Positions 16,708 through 25,563 of a stretch of 64,000 bases of DNA are shown piece after piece (within the stretch, counting starts at the first letter, position 1; every line of letters begins with the position of its first letter). The notes below the pieces were generated by a model. The model ran no database searches, had not been told where the DNA came from, and saw only the letters and a list, made by a program, of their open reading frames with translations. A program made the translations under genes and the position numbers. Source of the DNA: Flavihumibacter cheonanensis (GTDB lineage Bacteria > Bacteroidota > Bacteroidia > Chitinophagales > Chitinophagaceae); contig NZ_JAKRWF010000002.1 of assembly GCF_022352215.1 (NCBI RefSeq), positions 868,001 to 932,000 on the forward strand, in the 5' to 3' direction.

Positions 16708-18681
16708 ATGTTAGCACCACTGAAGAAACTACTAACCATCGTACTGGTGATCAGCCAGTTGACTGCTTATACCCAAACTACTCCGGCTATCGAACGGGAA
16801 AAATGGGCCGGTAGTACAACCGTTCAAGAACCAGGTGCCAAATACAAAGCCGAATCTGCTGTTATCTTTTTGGACAAGCGCCGGATAGAATTTATTGATG
16901 AGGGTGATGAAGTGAATGCCTACAGGACCTTACACAGACGTATCCATATCATTGACGACAAAGGAATTGAACAATTCAATAAAATATATCTGCCCGTTAG
17001 CTCAACCAATGAGATCGTGGATATTATGGCTCGCACTATTCTTCCCAGCGGGAAAATTATCACGGTTGATAATAAGAATATCCGTGACCTGCAGGAAGAT
17101 GATCAGTACTACAAGATATTCGCTATGGAAGGGCTTGAAAAGGGATGTGATGTGGAGTTCTATTATACCTATAAGACCAATGGGTCTTTTTTTGGACGCG
17201 AAGTTATTCAAACCGGTTTTCCTGTCCTGGAGGCTGAAGTAACCATTGTATCACCCGAGCGATTGATCTTTGAAACTAAAGGATATAACCAGGTAAATGC
17301 AGCAAAAGACACTATTCAGAATTCCAAGCGAATCCTTCTTATTAGGCAGCAGGAAATTAAGGCTGCGGATAATGAAAAGTATGCAGCTTATAATGCTAAT
17401 CTTAAACGAGTGGAGTATAAGCTTTCCTACAATACTGCAAGAACCAAAACCGAACGATTATTTACATGGAATGAGCTGGCCAAACGGGCCTATAGTATTT
17501 ACGCGACTTATTCGGAAAAGGACCTGAAACGAGTTGCCGATCTTGTTAAGAAAAATGATTGGAAAAAAACGGATGGTAATGAAGCAGTTCTTGTTACTGC
17601 TGTAGAAAACTATCTTAAGAAAAATATTGGAACTTCAGAAAATATTGATGATCCTGGTGCTGAGGATATTGAAATGATTATTAAGAAAAAGATTTCCAGT
17701 CACCGGGGTATTCTTCGATTATATGGAGCAATCTTCAAACAGTTGAATATTGAACACGATTTTGTCCTTTGCGGTTCGAGGAAGGAGTATGGTGTAGACA
17801 AGTCTTTTGAGAATTGGAACAATTGTGAGAACCAATTGATCTATTTCCCAAAACTAAAAAAATACATTGCGCCTACTTTACTTGAAATGCGCTATCCGTT
17901 GATTAATCCTGATTGGATTGGCACCAATGGTGTATTCTGCAAAGGCACTACTATTGGTAATTTCACCACTGCCATTGCTGATATCCGTCGCATTAACGGG
18001 GAGGATTATAACTGGTCAAGTAGTGATATAAATGCAAAAATTAAACTAAATCCTACCCTTGATACGCTTTTAGTAAATACCCGGCAATCCTTTACGGGTT
18101 ATTCATCTATTTTTTACAGAGCCAGCTTTAATTATGGATCGGATGAACACCAGCAGTTCCTGATTAAGGAAATGTCAAAATTCGGAACCAATTCTGAGCG
18201 GGTTATAAATTCAAAAATCGAAAACAGGGAAATGGAATATTTTACCGAGAATAAACCGTTTGCTCTTGATCTTGTTGTGCATGCAAGTGAATTGGTTGAA
18301 CGCGCAGGTAATAAGATCCTTGTTAAGGTAGGGGATATCATTGGTCCGCAAGCCGAAATGTACCAGGAAAAACCACGTCAGTTTGATATTGATGTAAACT
18401 ATCCGCATGCCCTCATCAGGAATATTGAATTTGTCATTCCCCAGGGTTATAAAATCAAAAACCTGGAGGACATCAATATCAGCAAGGTAGTACGTGAAAA
18501 TGGCCAGGAAACCATGGGATTCGAGTCGTCATACAAATTGGAAGGCAATGTTTTGAAAATTTCGATCCGGGAGCTGTACTGTCAACTACAGTATCCGTTA
18601 TCACAATACGAAGAATTTCAGAAAATCATTAATGCCGCAGCTGACTTCAACAAAGTGATATTGGTTTTGGAGTCGCAATAA
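16708..18681 (+). CDS. DUF3857/transglutaminase-fold paralogue, predicted inactive
   Basis: 657 residues, the same architecture as the preceding protein: signal peptide (TAYTQTTP region), DUF3857-type N-terminal domain, transglutaminase-fold middle, beta C-terminal domain. Aligning by eye with its neighbour, the triad positions are His332 (for Cys, in ISSHRGI), Asn372 (for His, in NNCEN) and Ala388 (for Asp, in YIAPT). The residue spacing (16 between the last two) is conserved, so the fold is retained but peptidase or transglutaminase chemistry should be lost. A regulatory, scaffolding or substrate-binding role beside the active paralogue is a reasonable inference. Co-transcribed (6-base gap). 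Confidence 0.8.
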   Translation: MLAPLKKLLTIVLVISQLTAYTQTTPAIEREKWAGSTTVQEPGAKYKAESAVIFLDKRRIEFIDEGDEVNAYRTLHRRIHIIDDKGIEQFNKIYLPVSSTNEIVDIMARTILPSGKIITVDNKNIRDLQEDDQYYKIFAMEGLEKGCDVEFYYTYKTNGSFFGREVIQTGFPVLEAEVTIVSPERLIFETKGYNQVNAAKDTIQNSKRILLIRQQEIKAADNEKYAAYNANLKRVEYKLSYNTARTKTERLFTWNELAKRAYSIYATYSEKDLKRVADLVKKNDWKKTDGNEAVLVTAVENYLKKNIGTSENIDDPGAEDIEMIIKKKISSHRGILRLYGAIFKQLNIEHDFVLCGSRKEYGVDKSFENWNNCENQLIYFPKLKKYIAPTLLEMRYPLINPDWIGTNGVFCKGTTIGNFTTAIADIRRINGEDYNWSSSDINAKIKLNPTLDTLLVNTRQSFTGYSSIFYRASFNYGSDEHQQFLIKEMSKFGTNSERVINSKIENREMEYFTENKPFALDLVVHASELVERAGNKILVKVGDIIGPQAEMYQEKPRQFDIDVNYPHALIRNIEFVIPQGYKIKNLEDINISKVVRENGQETMGFESSYKLEGNVLKISIRELYCQLQYPLSQYEEFQKIINAAADFNKVILVLESQ

Positions 18682-18748
18682 GCGGGCTTATAGTCTTTGG
18701 TGCCAGCAATCCATGATTTGTACAAGTTTATCCATCCTTCCTGCATGG

Positions 18749-18776
18749 TTGGGCTAAATTTGGGGTAGTACTTTTG
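18749..18776 (+). promoter_or_regulatory. Promoter region for dioxygenase operon (TAAATTTG and TACTTTTG)
   Basis: Two overlapping-range -7 candidates are present: TAAATTTG at 18755-18762 and TACTTTTG at 18769-18776. The second has TTG at 18749-18751, 17 bases upstream, and gives a leader of about 18 bases to ATG 18798. Confidence 0.45.
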
Positions 18777-18797
18777 TGTCTGCTAAACAAATCAACT

Positions 18798-19748
18798 ATG
18801 GAACAATTAATAAAAGGATTACACCACGTTACAGCGTTTGCGGATGATCCTCAAAAAAACCTTGATTTTTATGCCGGTATTCTTGGGCTTCGGTTGGTGA
18901 AAAAAACCATCAACTTTGACGCGCCGGAAGTTTACCACCTCTACTATGGCGATGAAGATGGCAAGCCGGGAACAATTTTGACCTTCTTCCCCTACAAAGG
19001 CATTCAACGCGGGCGCCAGGGAAAGGGACAATTGACTACCACCTCTTTTTCCATTCCAGCCAATAGTCTTGGGTACTGGACCGAACGGTTAAAAAAATTC
19101 GGCATTACACATACCGCCCCACAAGAGCGGTTTGATGAAGGCTTTATTTATTTTGAAGACCAGGATGGACTGGGAATTGAACTCGTTGCCAATGACAGGG
19201 ATACCCGGCCCGGATTTACCTATGGACAAATACCCTTAGAACATGCCGTAAAAGGCTTTCATAGTGTTACCCTAAGTGAGGATGGATATGAAAAAACCGG
19301 CGGCTTTCTGACCACCTACCTGAACCACAAGTCAATTGCTGAAAGCGGTAACCGATTCCGGTATAGTGCTTCTGGTAAAGTAGGCGATATCGTAGATGTG
19401 GTTTGTGAACCAGAAAGGCTGCGTGGTTTAGGTGGAAGTGGAACCGTTCACCATGTGGCATTTGCTACAGAAAACGATGCCACAATACAACAGGTACAGG
19501 AAAACCTGGCGCGTAAAGGAATGAATGTAACTACTGTACTGGACCGCCAGTATTTTCACAGTATTTATTTCCGCGAGCCGGGTGGCGTATTATTTGAAGT
19601 GGCTACCTCTGATATTGGCTTCACCTATGATGAACCCTTGGATCAGCTGGGGACCGACTTGAAACTGCCACCCTGGGAAGAAAGAAATCGCAGTCGTATT
19701 GAAAGCGGACTTGAACCTATTGAATTAAACTGGAAAAAATTCGTTTAA
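18798..19748 (+). CDS. Ring-cleaving dioxygenase (MhqO/PcpA-like, VOC fold)
   Basis: 316 residues with two vicinal-oxygen-chelate modules. Predicted metal ligands are His in KGLHHVTAF near the N-terminus, His in GTVHHVAFA and Glu in GGVLFEVATS. The family opens aromatic rings of hydroquinones or catechols with Fe(II)/Mn(II) and O2; MhqO of Bacillus subtilis acts in quinone resistance. The frame opens at 18774 but the ATG at 18798 (MEQLIKGLHH) gives the family N-terminus. It is followed after 2 bases by an MhqD-like hydrolase and then a pirin, so an electrophile-detoxification operon is likely. The exact substrate is unknown. Confidence 0.85.
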   Translation: MEQLIKGLHHVTAFADDPQKNLDFYAGILGLRLVKKTINFDAPEVYHLYYGDEDGKPGTILTFFPYKGIQRGRQGKGQLTTTSFSIPANSLGYWTERLKKFGITHTAPQERFDEGFIYFEDQDGLGIELVANDRDTRPGFTYGQIPLEHAVKGFHSVTLSEDGYEKTGGFLTTYLNHKSIAESGNRFRYSASGKVGDIVDVVCEPERLRGLGGSGTVHHVAFATENDATIQQVQENLARKGMNVTTVLDRQYFHSIYFREPGGVLFEVATSDIGFTYDEPLDQLGTDLKLPPWEERNRSRIESGLEPIELNWKKFV

Positions 19749-19750
19749 AC

Positions 19751-20386
19751 ATGACAGCTACAGCACATGCAAAGCAGGTGGTATTCCAGGGAGTACCACT
19801 TGCATCAGCTAAAAAGGCCATGATACTGTTGCATGGAAGAGGAGCTTCTGCTGCTTCCATCCTGAGTTTGCAGGACTATCTGCACCTGGAAGGTTTTGCC
19901 TTACTGGCTCCTGAAGCTACCAACCATACCTGGTATCCGTATAGCTTCCTGGCGCCGGTTGAACAGAATGAACCCTGGTTGAGCAGTGCTCTTGAATTGG
20001 TTGCCGGCTTGGTTGCAGACTGTAAAGCAGCCGGCATAGAAGAGTCTCAAATCCATCTGCTGGGATTCTCACAGGGAGCCTGCCTGACACTCGAATTTGC
20101 GGCTCGTAATGCTGCACGATTTGGATCTGTAACCGCCTTTACTGGCGGACTGATAGGTGAAAAAATCATTCGCGATAACTATTCAGGTGCTTTCAACGAA
20201 ACACCCATTTTTATCGGATGCAGTGATCGTGATATGCATGTTCCGGTTGAAAGAGTATATGCCTCTACTAATATACTAACTGAAATGGGGGCAAGGGTAA
20301 CTGAAAAAATATATCCGGGTTTGGGTCATACCATTAATGAAGATGAGATTTCAATTGTAAATAGTATACTACATGAAACAACATAA
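19751..20386 (+). CDS. Phospholipase/carboxylesterase-type hydrolase (MhqD-like)
   Basis: 211-residue alpha/beta hydrolase. It shows the oxyanion segment ILLHGRGA, nucleophile elbow GFSQGA, acidic residue in GCSDRDMHVP and His in GLGHTINEDE, forming the Ser-Asp-His triad of the carboxylesterase/phospholipase family. MhqD of B. subtilis is a relative and is co-regulated with MhqO. It starts 2 bases after the dioxygenase gene and overlaps the pirin gene by 14 bases, so all three are one transcript. It could hydrolyse esters or ring-cleavage products; the substrate is not determinable. Confidence 0.85.
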   Translation: MTATAHAKQVVFQGVPLASAKKAMILLHGRGASAASILSLQDYLHLEGFALLAPEATNHTWYPYSFLAPVEQNEPWLSSALELVAGLVADCKAAGIEESQIHLLGFSQGACLTLEFAARNAARFGSVTAFTGGLIGEKIIRDNYSGAFNETPIFIGCSDRDMHVPVERVYASTNILTEMGARVTEKIYPGLGHTINEDEISIVNSILHETT

Positions 20387-21086
20387 ATTTCCCGCAAACG
20401 AACGCGGTACAAAAGATATTGGCTGGTTAAAATCCAAATTCTGCTTCAGTTTTAGTGATTACACAGATCCGACCAAATCGGCTTTTGGTACGTTAGTAGC
20501 CTTCAATGATGATCAGATGGAAGTGGGAAAGGGATTTGGAACGCATCCGCATGCGAATATGGAAATCATTTCAATTTTACTCAAGGGTAAAATGAATCAT
20601 AAAGACAGCATGGGATACAGTACGGAAATCAATGCTGGTGGAGTACAAATCATGAGTGCAGGATCCGGGCTTTTTCACGAAGAATATAATATCGGAGACG
20701 AGGAAGTAAATTTTCTTCAAATCTGGATCCAACCCAAACTGCAGGATATCCGCCCCAGGTACCAGATGCGTCATTTTCCGTTAGAGCAAAGGAAAAATAA
20801 ATTACAAACCATTATTTCATCTGAAGAGGGTCAGGCACATTGCTGGATCAACCAGAATGCAGTTTTATCACTGGGCTACTTTGAAAAGGGAAGTCTGGTT
20901 CCTTATCAGTTTAATCCGGTAAATAAATGTCTCTACCTGTTTGTGATAGAGGGATCTGTACAGATTGGTGAAACCATTTTGAATGAACGGGATGCCATCG
21001 GATTGTGGGAGACTGGTAAGGTGGACGTTAACTGTCTCACCAACGCTCAGTTCCTGTTAATTGAAACACCCATCAATCAGAAATAA
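20373..21086 (+). CDS. Pirin-family bicupin (YhaK/quercetinase-like)
   Basis: 237-residue pirin-family protein with an N-terminal cupin carrying the metal ligands in GTHPHANMEII and the following HKDSMG and FHEEYN segments, and a degenerate C-terminal cupin (HCWINQNAVLSLGYF). Bacterial pirins include quercetin 2,3-dioxygenases and redox-sensing proteins; no DNA-binding role is evident. Start 20373 lies inside the preceding hydrolase gene (14-base overlap), a strong sign of translational coupling. In this context it could oxidise or sense an aromatic or quinone compound. Confidence 0.85.
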   Translation: MKQHKFPANERGTKDIGWLKSKFCFSFSDYTDPTKSAFGTLVAFNDDQMEVGKGFGTHPHANMEIISILLKGKMNHKDSMGYSTEINAGGVQIMSAGSGLFHEEYNIGDEEVNFLQIWIQPKLQDIRPRYQMRHFPLEQRKNKLQTIISSEEGQAHCWINQNAVLSLGYFEKGSLVPYQFNPVNKCLYLFVIEGSVQIGETILNERDAIGLWETGKVDVNCLTNAQFLLIETPINQK

Positions 21087-21105
21087 GGATTGCTTAATTT
21101 AGGGT

Positions 21106-22017
21106 ATGAATGACAGCATACCGGTTATTGAGATGGTTGATTCAAAAAACCATAGTCTGCAGTTTGAGTTGCAGACTATGGAATATATTGATGAACACCG
21201 GCATAACCGGATTGATCATCCGCATAAACATGATTATTTTGTAATTATCTGGATGAAATCCGCGGAAGGAAAACACATGGTTGACTTCCAGGAATTTGAT
21301 GTTAAGCAACCGTCTGTATTTTTTCTAACGCCCGGACAGGTACACCAGTTACAAACAGGTCCTCACCCCGATGGCTATGTGCTTTCTTTTCACAACGACT
21401 TTTTTTGTACCTCTGAAAGCCAGCGGGAGTTACTACTTAATACCGGTCTGTTTTATAACTGTAGCCAGTTTCGCCCTCATAGCGTTTCAGCTGAACAGGC
21501 AAGTATACTCGAAAATCTGATTGCCTTAATGCAGGATGAAATGAAACAGCAGGAGTACATGCAGTATGAAAGTTTGCGCAGCCTGTTGCAATTATTCCTG
21601 ATTCAATGTTCCCGATTCTGGGGGCACTCAGAGTCAGCCAGTTCAATTACTTCCCGCCCGGCCTGGCTGACCCGGCGTTTCCTGAGCCTATTGGAAACAG
21701 ATTATCGAACGCACGCAAAAGTGAGCGATTATGCCAGTAAGTTAGTAGTAACGCCTAACCATTTAAATGAAACCATAAAAAAAACAACGGGGTTTCCGGT
21801 AAGTGAGCACATCAAAAAAAGAGTTATTCTGGAAGCCAAACGGCTGGCAGTGGTAGAAAATTTAAGTGCAAAGGAAATTGCCCGGACTTTAGGGTTTGAT
21901 GATGAAGCTCATTTCAGTAAATACTTTAAAAACAATGCGGGCGTTACTTTTTCCGGTTACCGGCAATTGGTAAAGGAACAGGATAAAGGCCTTACTATTT
22001 CCCCATCCAATCCTTGA
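21106..22017 (+). CDS. AraC-family transcriptional regulator
   Basis: 303 residues: an N-terminal cupin-like sensor (HRHNRIDHPHKHDYFVIIW, a His-rich AraC-binding motif) and a C-terminal double helix-turn-helix (KVSDYASKLVVTPNHLNETIKK, then SAKEIARTLGFDDEAHFSKYFKNN). It lies 19 bases after the pirin gene in the same orientation and is the probable local regulator of the dioxygenase-esterase-pirin operon. Its 3' end overlaps the convergent LytTR regulator by 23 bases. Confidence 0.88.
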   Translation: MNDSIPVIEMVDSKNHSLQFELQTMEYIDEHRHNRIDHPHKHDYFVIIWMKSAEGKHMVDFQEFDVKQPSVFFLTPGQVHQLQTGPHPDGYVLSFHNDFFCTSESQRELLLNTGLFYNCSQFRPHSVSAEQASILENLIALMQDEMKQQEYMQYESLRSLLQLFLIQCSRFWGHSESASSITSRPAWLTRRFLSLLETDYRTHAKVSDYASKLVVTPNHLNETIKKTTGFPVSEHIKKRVILEAKRLAVVENLSAKEIARTLGFDDEAHFSKYFKNNAGVTFSGYRQLVKEQDKGLTISPSNP

Positions 22018-22759
22018 ATTCAGCAGCCTTTTCCCTGCTGATCAGTACTTCTTTGTCTGTTGCGGGTTGCAGTTCCAATTTCAATTTTCCATTAAAATAA
22101 TTGTGTATTTGTGATACGGTTTTAATATGAATGATGAATGCCCGGTTGGCCCGGTAAAACTGTTGGGGATCCAGCATCTCTTCCAATTCTTCAATCGTAT
22201 AATCGAGCACAAATTTCTGCTTGTCCCAGGTGATAAAATAACTCAGTCTTCCTTCCGCATATAAATAGGCAATTTCACTGGTTTCAATACTTACCAGTTT
22301 TTGTCCCTGTTTTACGAGGAACCTGGAACGCCAGGATTTTGGCTGTTGCTGTCTCAGTCCATTGATGAGTTCTTTTATATTCACAGATGGCGAGGAGAAC
22401 TTTAACTGCCATTCCTGAAATTTATCCAATGCGTTTTTGAGCTCTTCCTTTTTGATTGGTTTTAATAAATAGTCAACACTGTTCACCTTAAAAGCTTGCA
22501 AGGCATACTCATCATAGGAGGTTGTGAAGATGACCATACTTTTGATCGACAGGTGACTGAAAATTTCAAAACTTTGTCCGTCTGTTAGTTCAATGTCCAT
22601 TAAGATTATATCCGGATGCTCATGTTGCATCAACCATTCAACAGATGATTTAATACTTCTGGTATTTCCTACGATCTGAATCGATTCATCAATTGATTTG
22701 ATCAGGCGCATCAGTTTTTCAACGCCTAATTGTTCGTCTTCTATGATCAGGATGTCCAT
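21995..22759 (-). CDS. LytTR-family response regulator
   Basis: 254 residues. Receiver domain with acidic pocket IIEDEQ, phospho-acceptor Asp55 (ILMDIELTDG) and the conserved Lys in LLKPIKK; C-terminal LytTR DNA-binding domain (RFLVKQGQKLVSIETSEIAYLYAEGRL onward) from about residue 145. It begins 12 bases after the end of a LytS-like kinase gene, its cognate sensor. LytTR regulators bind direct repeats as dimers; no target site could be assigned here. The 3' end overlaps the AraC gene on the opposite strand by 23 bases. Confidence 0.92.
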   Translation of the reverse strand: MDILIIEDEQLGVEKLMRLIKSIDESIQIVGNTRSIKSSVEWLMQHEHPDIILMDIELTDGQSFEIFSHLSIKSMVIFTTSYDEYALQAFKVNSVDYLLKPIKKEELKNALDKFQEWQLKFSSPSVNIKELINGLRQQQPKSWRSRFLVKQGQKLVSIETSEIAYLYAEGRLSYFITWDKQKFVLDYTIEELEEMLDPQQFYRANRAFIIHIKTVSQIHNYFNGKLKLELQPATDKEVLISREKAAEFKDWMGK

Positions 22760-22771
22760 GATTCAGTTATT

Positions 22772-23800
22772 TTATTTTATTAGTGGTAATATCACTTTGA
22801 ATTCTGATCCTGTTTCCAGTATCTCAACTTCTGGCATATTCAATAATTTGTATTTCGAAATAATATTACTAAGACCTATCTGATTCGAAACCACTGATTT
22901 ATTTTTCTTTTGCAGATTATTGGATACAATAAGTTTATTTCCCTCTGTATAAAGTTTTAGTATCAGTGGTTGGTCCGGATCAACTATATTATGTTTTACA
23001 GCATTTTCTACCAGGAGCTGAAGCGTCATAGGAGGAAGCTGACAATCTTTTCTGCTTCTTTCAATATTAATTTCAGGACGAAAGCCATCTCCAAAGCGGG
23101 TTTTCAATAAGAGATTATAGGATTCAATAAATTCAATTTCCTTTTGCAGGCTGGTAAGTTGCTCTTCATTACTTCGTAAGAGATACCTGTAAACCCTGCT
23201 CATCTCCTCCACATACTGTTCTGCTTTCTCCGGGTCGGTAGCGATTAGGGAGGATAAGGAATTCAAACTGTTGAATAAAAAATGCGGGTTAACCTGTTCC
23301 TTTAGCGAATCAAACTGCGTTTGTAATTGTGCTTTTTTCAGTTGCTCTGCTTCCAATTGAGAAACTCTGATTCTGCCAAAGGATGCTTCAGTTTCATATA
23401 CGGCCTGATTTACAATTGTACAGATCAGAGATGCAATAAGGCAACGGGACCAGCTTGCTGTAGTAAGAACGTAATTCAGTATGCTAAAACGATCAAAAAC
23501 CCAGCAAATTATTGTTATCGTTGCTGTTACAATTAACAAATTGATGCTGGTAAATGAGAGTACTCTTTTCAGCGTATCCCGATGGGAAGGGTAAATCTCC
23601 ATGAGTTTTCTTGCCAGTTTTCCCTGGGCTATCCAGATGCCTGTCAGAATCAGGAAGGTTACCGCACTTGCTTTCCCGAAATTGGCCAGACTGGCAAAGT
23701 AAACCTCACCCAGCATGGAATAATTCAGGATTACCAAGGTAACTGGAAGTAAAACCGCCATTAGCAGAAATGCTGTTTTATTTTGGGAGTTATTTTCCAT
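22772..23800 (-). CDS. LytS-like sensor histidine kinase
   Basis: 342 residues. Four transmembrane helices (about residues 10-130) are followed by a coiled-coil linker (QLEAEQLKKAQLQTQFDSLKEQ), the His_kinase motif VNPHFLFNSLNSL with the phospho-accepting His, and an HATPase with N-box LLVENAVKHN. Bacteroidota LytS-type kinases of this form lack a periplasmic ligand domain. The frame can begin at a TTG (23851) but the ATG at 23800 places the first helix correctly. It pairs with the downstream LytTR regulator 12 bases away. Confidence 0.92.
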   Translation of the reverse strand: MENNSQNKTAFLLMAVLLPVTLVILNYSMLGEVYFASLANFGKASAVTFLILTGIWIAQGKLARKLMEIYPSHRDTLKRVLSFTSINLLIVTATITIICWVFDRFSILNYVLTTASWSRCLIASLICTIVNQAVYETEASFGRIRVSQLEAEQLKKAQLQTQFDSLKEQVNPHFLFNSLNSLSSLIATDPEKAEQYVEEMSRVYRYLLRSNEEQLTSLQKEIEFIESYNLLLKTRFGDGFRPEINIERSRKDCQLPPMTLQLLVENAVKHNIVDPDQPLILKLYTEGNKLIVSNNLQKKNKSVVSNQIGLSNIISKYKLLNMPEVEILETGSEFKVILPLIK

Positions 23801-23907
23801 GCTGTCAAAGTTCCCTGAATTTAGGTTGAAACCAGCTGTTATGGTAGTCAAACCGAAAATAGGTTACATGAAACGGAAGAACAGCCGCATGAAATTACCC
23901 GGATGAA

Positions 23908-24672
23908 TCATTTTACCTCCACTACCAATTGGTATTGGGTGCTTCCTGTAAAGCCGGATTTGAATACTCCTTCCACTGATGTACCATAATTTCCTGTGTT
24001 GCGTAACCTGATTTGGACCGCTTCATTTGTATTCTTAATTTTTGCGGATACCCGGTATTTTGCTATTGGGATATCCTTTATGCCCTCTTCTCCACCTCCA
24101 ATATCCTCAAGGGTATCGGTTATAACAGATCCTGGATTTCCATCTGCCAATAAACCTACTGGGGTTAAGGTTATTTCCAGGGCTGAAAGGTCAAGGGATG
24201 AGCCGGGTTCAGCATAAACAGCCACACTGCTTCCATAATAACCATTTCCTGGTTTTGCTCCCTTCAATTTCCAGGAGAAATTTCTTATAGCACCATTTGA
24301 TCCTGCAAAGGCTGCCGGTTCATCCGGATGAAGATCGAATTTATAGGATTGGTCATTCAGTGCGCGTTCTATTTGTCCGGTTACCTGCCAGCTGCCATTT
24401 GGTACTTTGGTTTTATAATATCCTTGTTGATCTGTAGTAGCAAAAACATAGGTACCATAGTAAATGGTATGCTCAATTACCAGTTTGACATTGGCAATGC
24501 CATTCCCTTTACTGTCAGTTACACGTCCTTTAATTACTCCTTTTTCGATTCCTGTATTGGAGGGCGTTCCTGGGGATGCAGCAGGTTCATTGGATTTAGT
24601 ACAACCAATAGCAACAATACCTTGTACAATGAATAAAAGAAGGAGTCCTTTTTTAATGTTGAATACGTTCAT
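23908..24672 (-). CDS. Lipoprotein with carboxypeptidase-regulatory-like domain
   Basis: 254-residue predicted lipoprotein with lipobox ending at Cys24 (IVAIGC). An N-terminal carboxypeptidase-regulatory-like beta domain (GVIKGRVTDSKGNGIANVKL) is followed by a C-terminal beta-rich region. Its function is unknown; this fold is typical of surface or periplasmic Bacteroidota lipoproteins. The ATG at 24672 rather than the frame opening at 24729 gives a proper signal peptide. It precedes the LytS/LytTR pair on the same strand with a 107-base gap, so co-transcription is possible but not clear. Confidence 0.75.
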   Translation of the reverse strand: MNVFNIKKGLLLLFIVQGIVAIGCTKSNEPAASPGTPSNTGIEKGVIKGRVTDSKGNGIANVKLVIEHTIYYGTYVFATTDQQGYYKTKVPNGSWQVTGQIERALNDQSYKFDLHPDEPAAFAGSNGAIRNFSWKLKGAKPGNGYYGSSVAVYAEPGSSLDLSALEITLTPVGLLADGNPGSVITDTLEDIGGGEEGIKDIPIAKYRVSAKIKNTNEAVQIRLRNTGNYGTSVEGVFKSGFTGSTQYQLVVEVK

Positions 24673-24867
24673 TTTGGATAAGTTTAATTGACAGCAAATT
24701 TGAATGACATGATTGCCTTTGAAAAGCATATTGGGTATGAGGTGTTAAAAAAGCTGCATGAAATAATGGCTGTCGTTTCGTACAGCTTTTTTTCCGTTTA
24801 ATTACTGTATGTATTGCTGCCGCTACCTGTTGATTGTAGGTTGCATTAAAAATTTAAAGACATAGGT

Positions 24868-25545
24868 ATGCGAACAACAATTATCAAGAAAACAGCTATG
24901 GTGGTTTTATATCTTACAGTAGGTTACCTGGTGCTCGGTTATTTTTTTCACCTTGTCATTTTTCCAGAACAAAAGCCGGAAGTAGAGGGCTGGTTCAAAC
25001 CTGGGCAAGTCTTCTACAGTAAAAAAGAGGGCTTCAGACAAATTGTAATTCGTCAGGAAAATGGCTTTGTCCATTGCAAAACAGAAATTGAACCATTTGC
25101 TCCAGGTCCGCCTAAACATATTCATACAGATTTCGATGAAGTATTTCAGGTTGCTAATGGTGAGCTTACAGTATGGGTTGAAGGAGAGATTAAGAAAGTG
25201 CGACCAGGAGAAGTATTACGAATTCCAAAAGGAACAGCGCATAAGCCGTACAATGAAACTGCAAACACCATCCGCATTAAAGGCACAATTGCCTTTCCGG
25301 AAAAATTTGCCTTTAACCTGGCCCAGGTATATATGAATATGGATAAACGAGCTGATTTAAAACCCTCTCCAGATTTGGCATTTCAGATGATGGTATTTCA
25401 GCAAAATGGTTTTGATGCTTATATGGTAGAAGGCCCACCGGTTGGAATTCAGAAACTCTCCGGGTTTATTTTGACACCTGCACTACGATTGGCTGGTTAT
25501 AAAAGTTATCACCCGATTAGGGTATTTTTTCACCCCTTGTTTTAG
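24868..25545 (+). CDS. Membrane-anchored cupin protein
   Basis: 225 residues. An N-terminal transmembrane anchor (residues 10-32) precedes a cupin_2 barrel (PGPPKHIHTDFDEVFQV and RPGEVLRIPKGTAHKPYN) that carries the usual metal-ligand histidines and glutamate, followed by a C-terminal amphipathic part. The function is unknown; cupins bind metals and small ligands. It is the first of four co-oriented genes (24868-27176) and is divergent from the lipoprotein/LytS cluster. Confidence 0.75.
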   Translation: MRTTIIKKTAMVVLYLTVGYLVLGYFFHLVIFPEQKPEVEGWFKPGQVFYSKKEGFRQIVIRQENGFVHCKTEIEPFAPGPPKHIHTDFDEVFQVANGELTVWVEGEIKKVRPGEVLRIPKGTAHKPYNETANTIRIKGTIAFPEKFAFNLAQVYMNMDKRADLKPSPDLAFQMMVFQQNGFDAYMVEGPPVGIQKLSGFILTPALRLAGYKSYHPIRVFFHPLF

Positions 25546-25563
25546 AATATATTAACGGGTATT

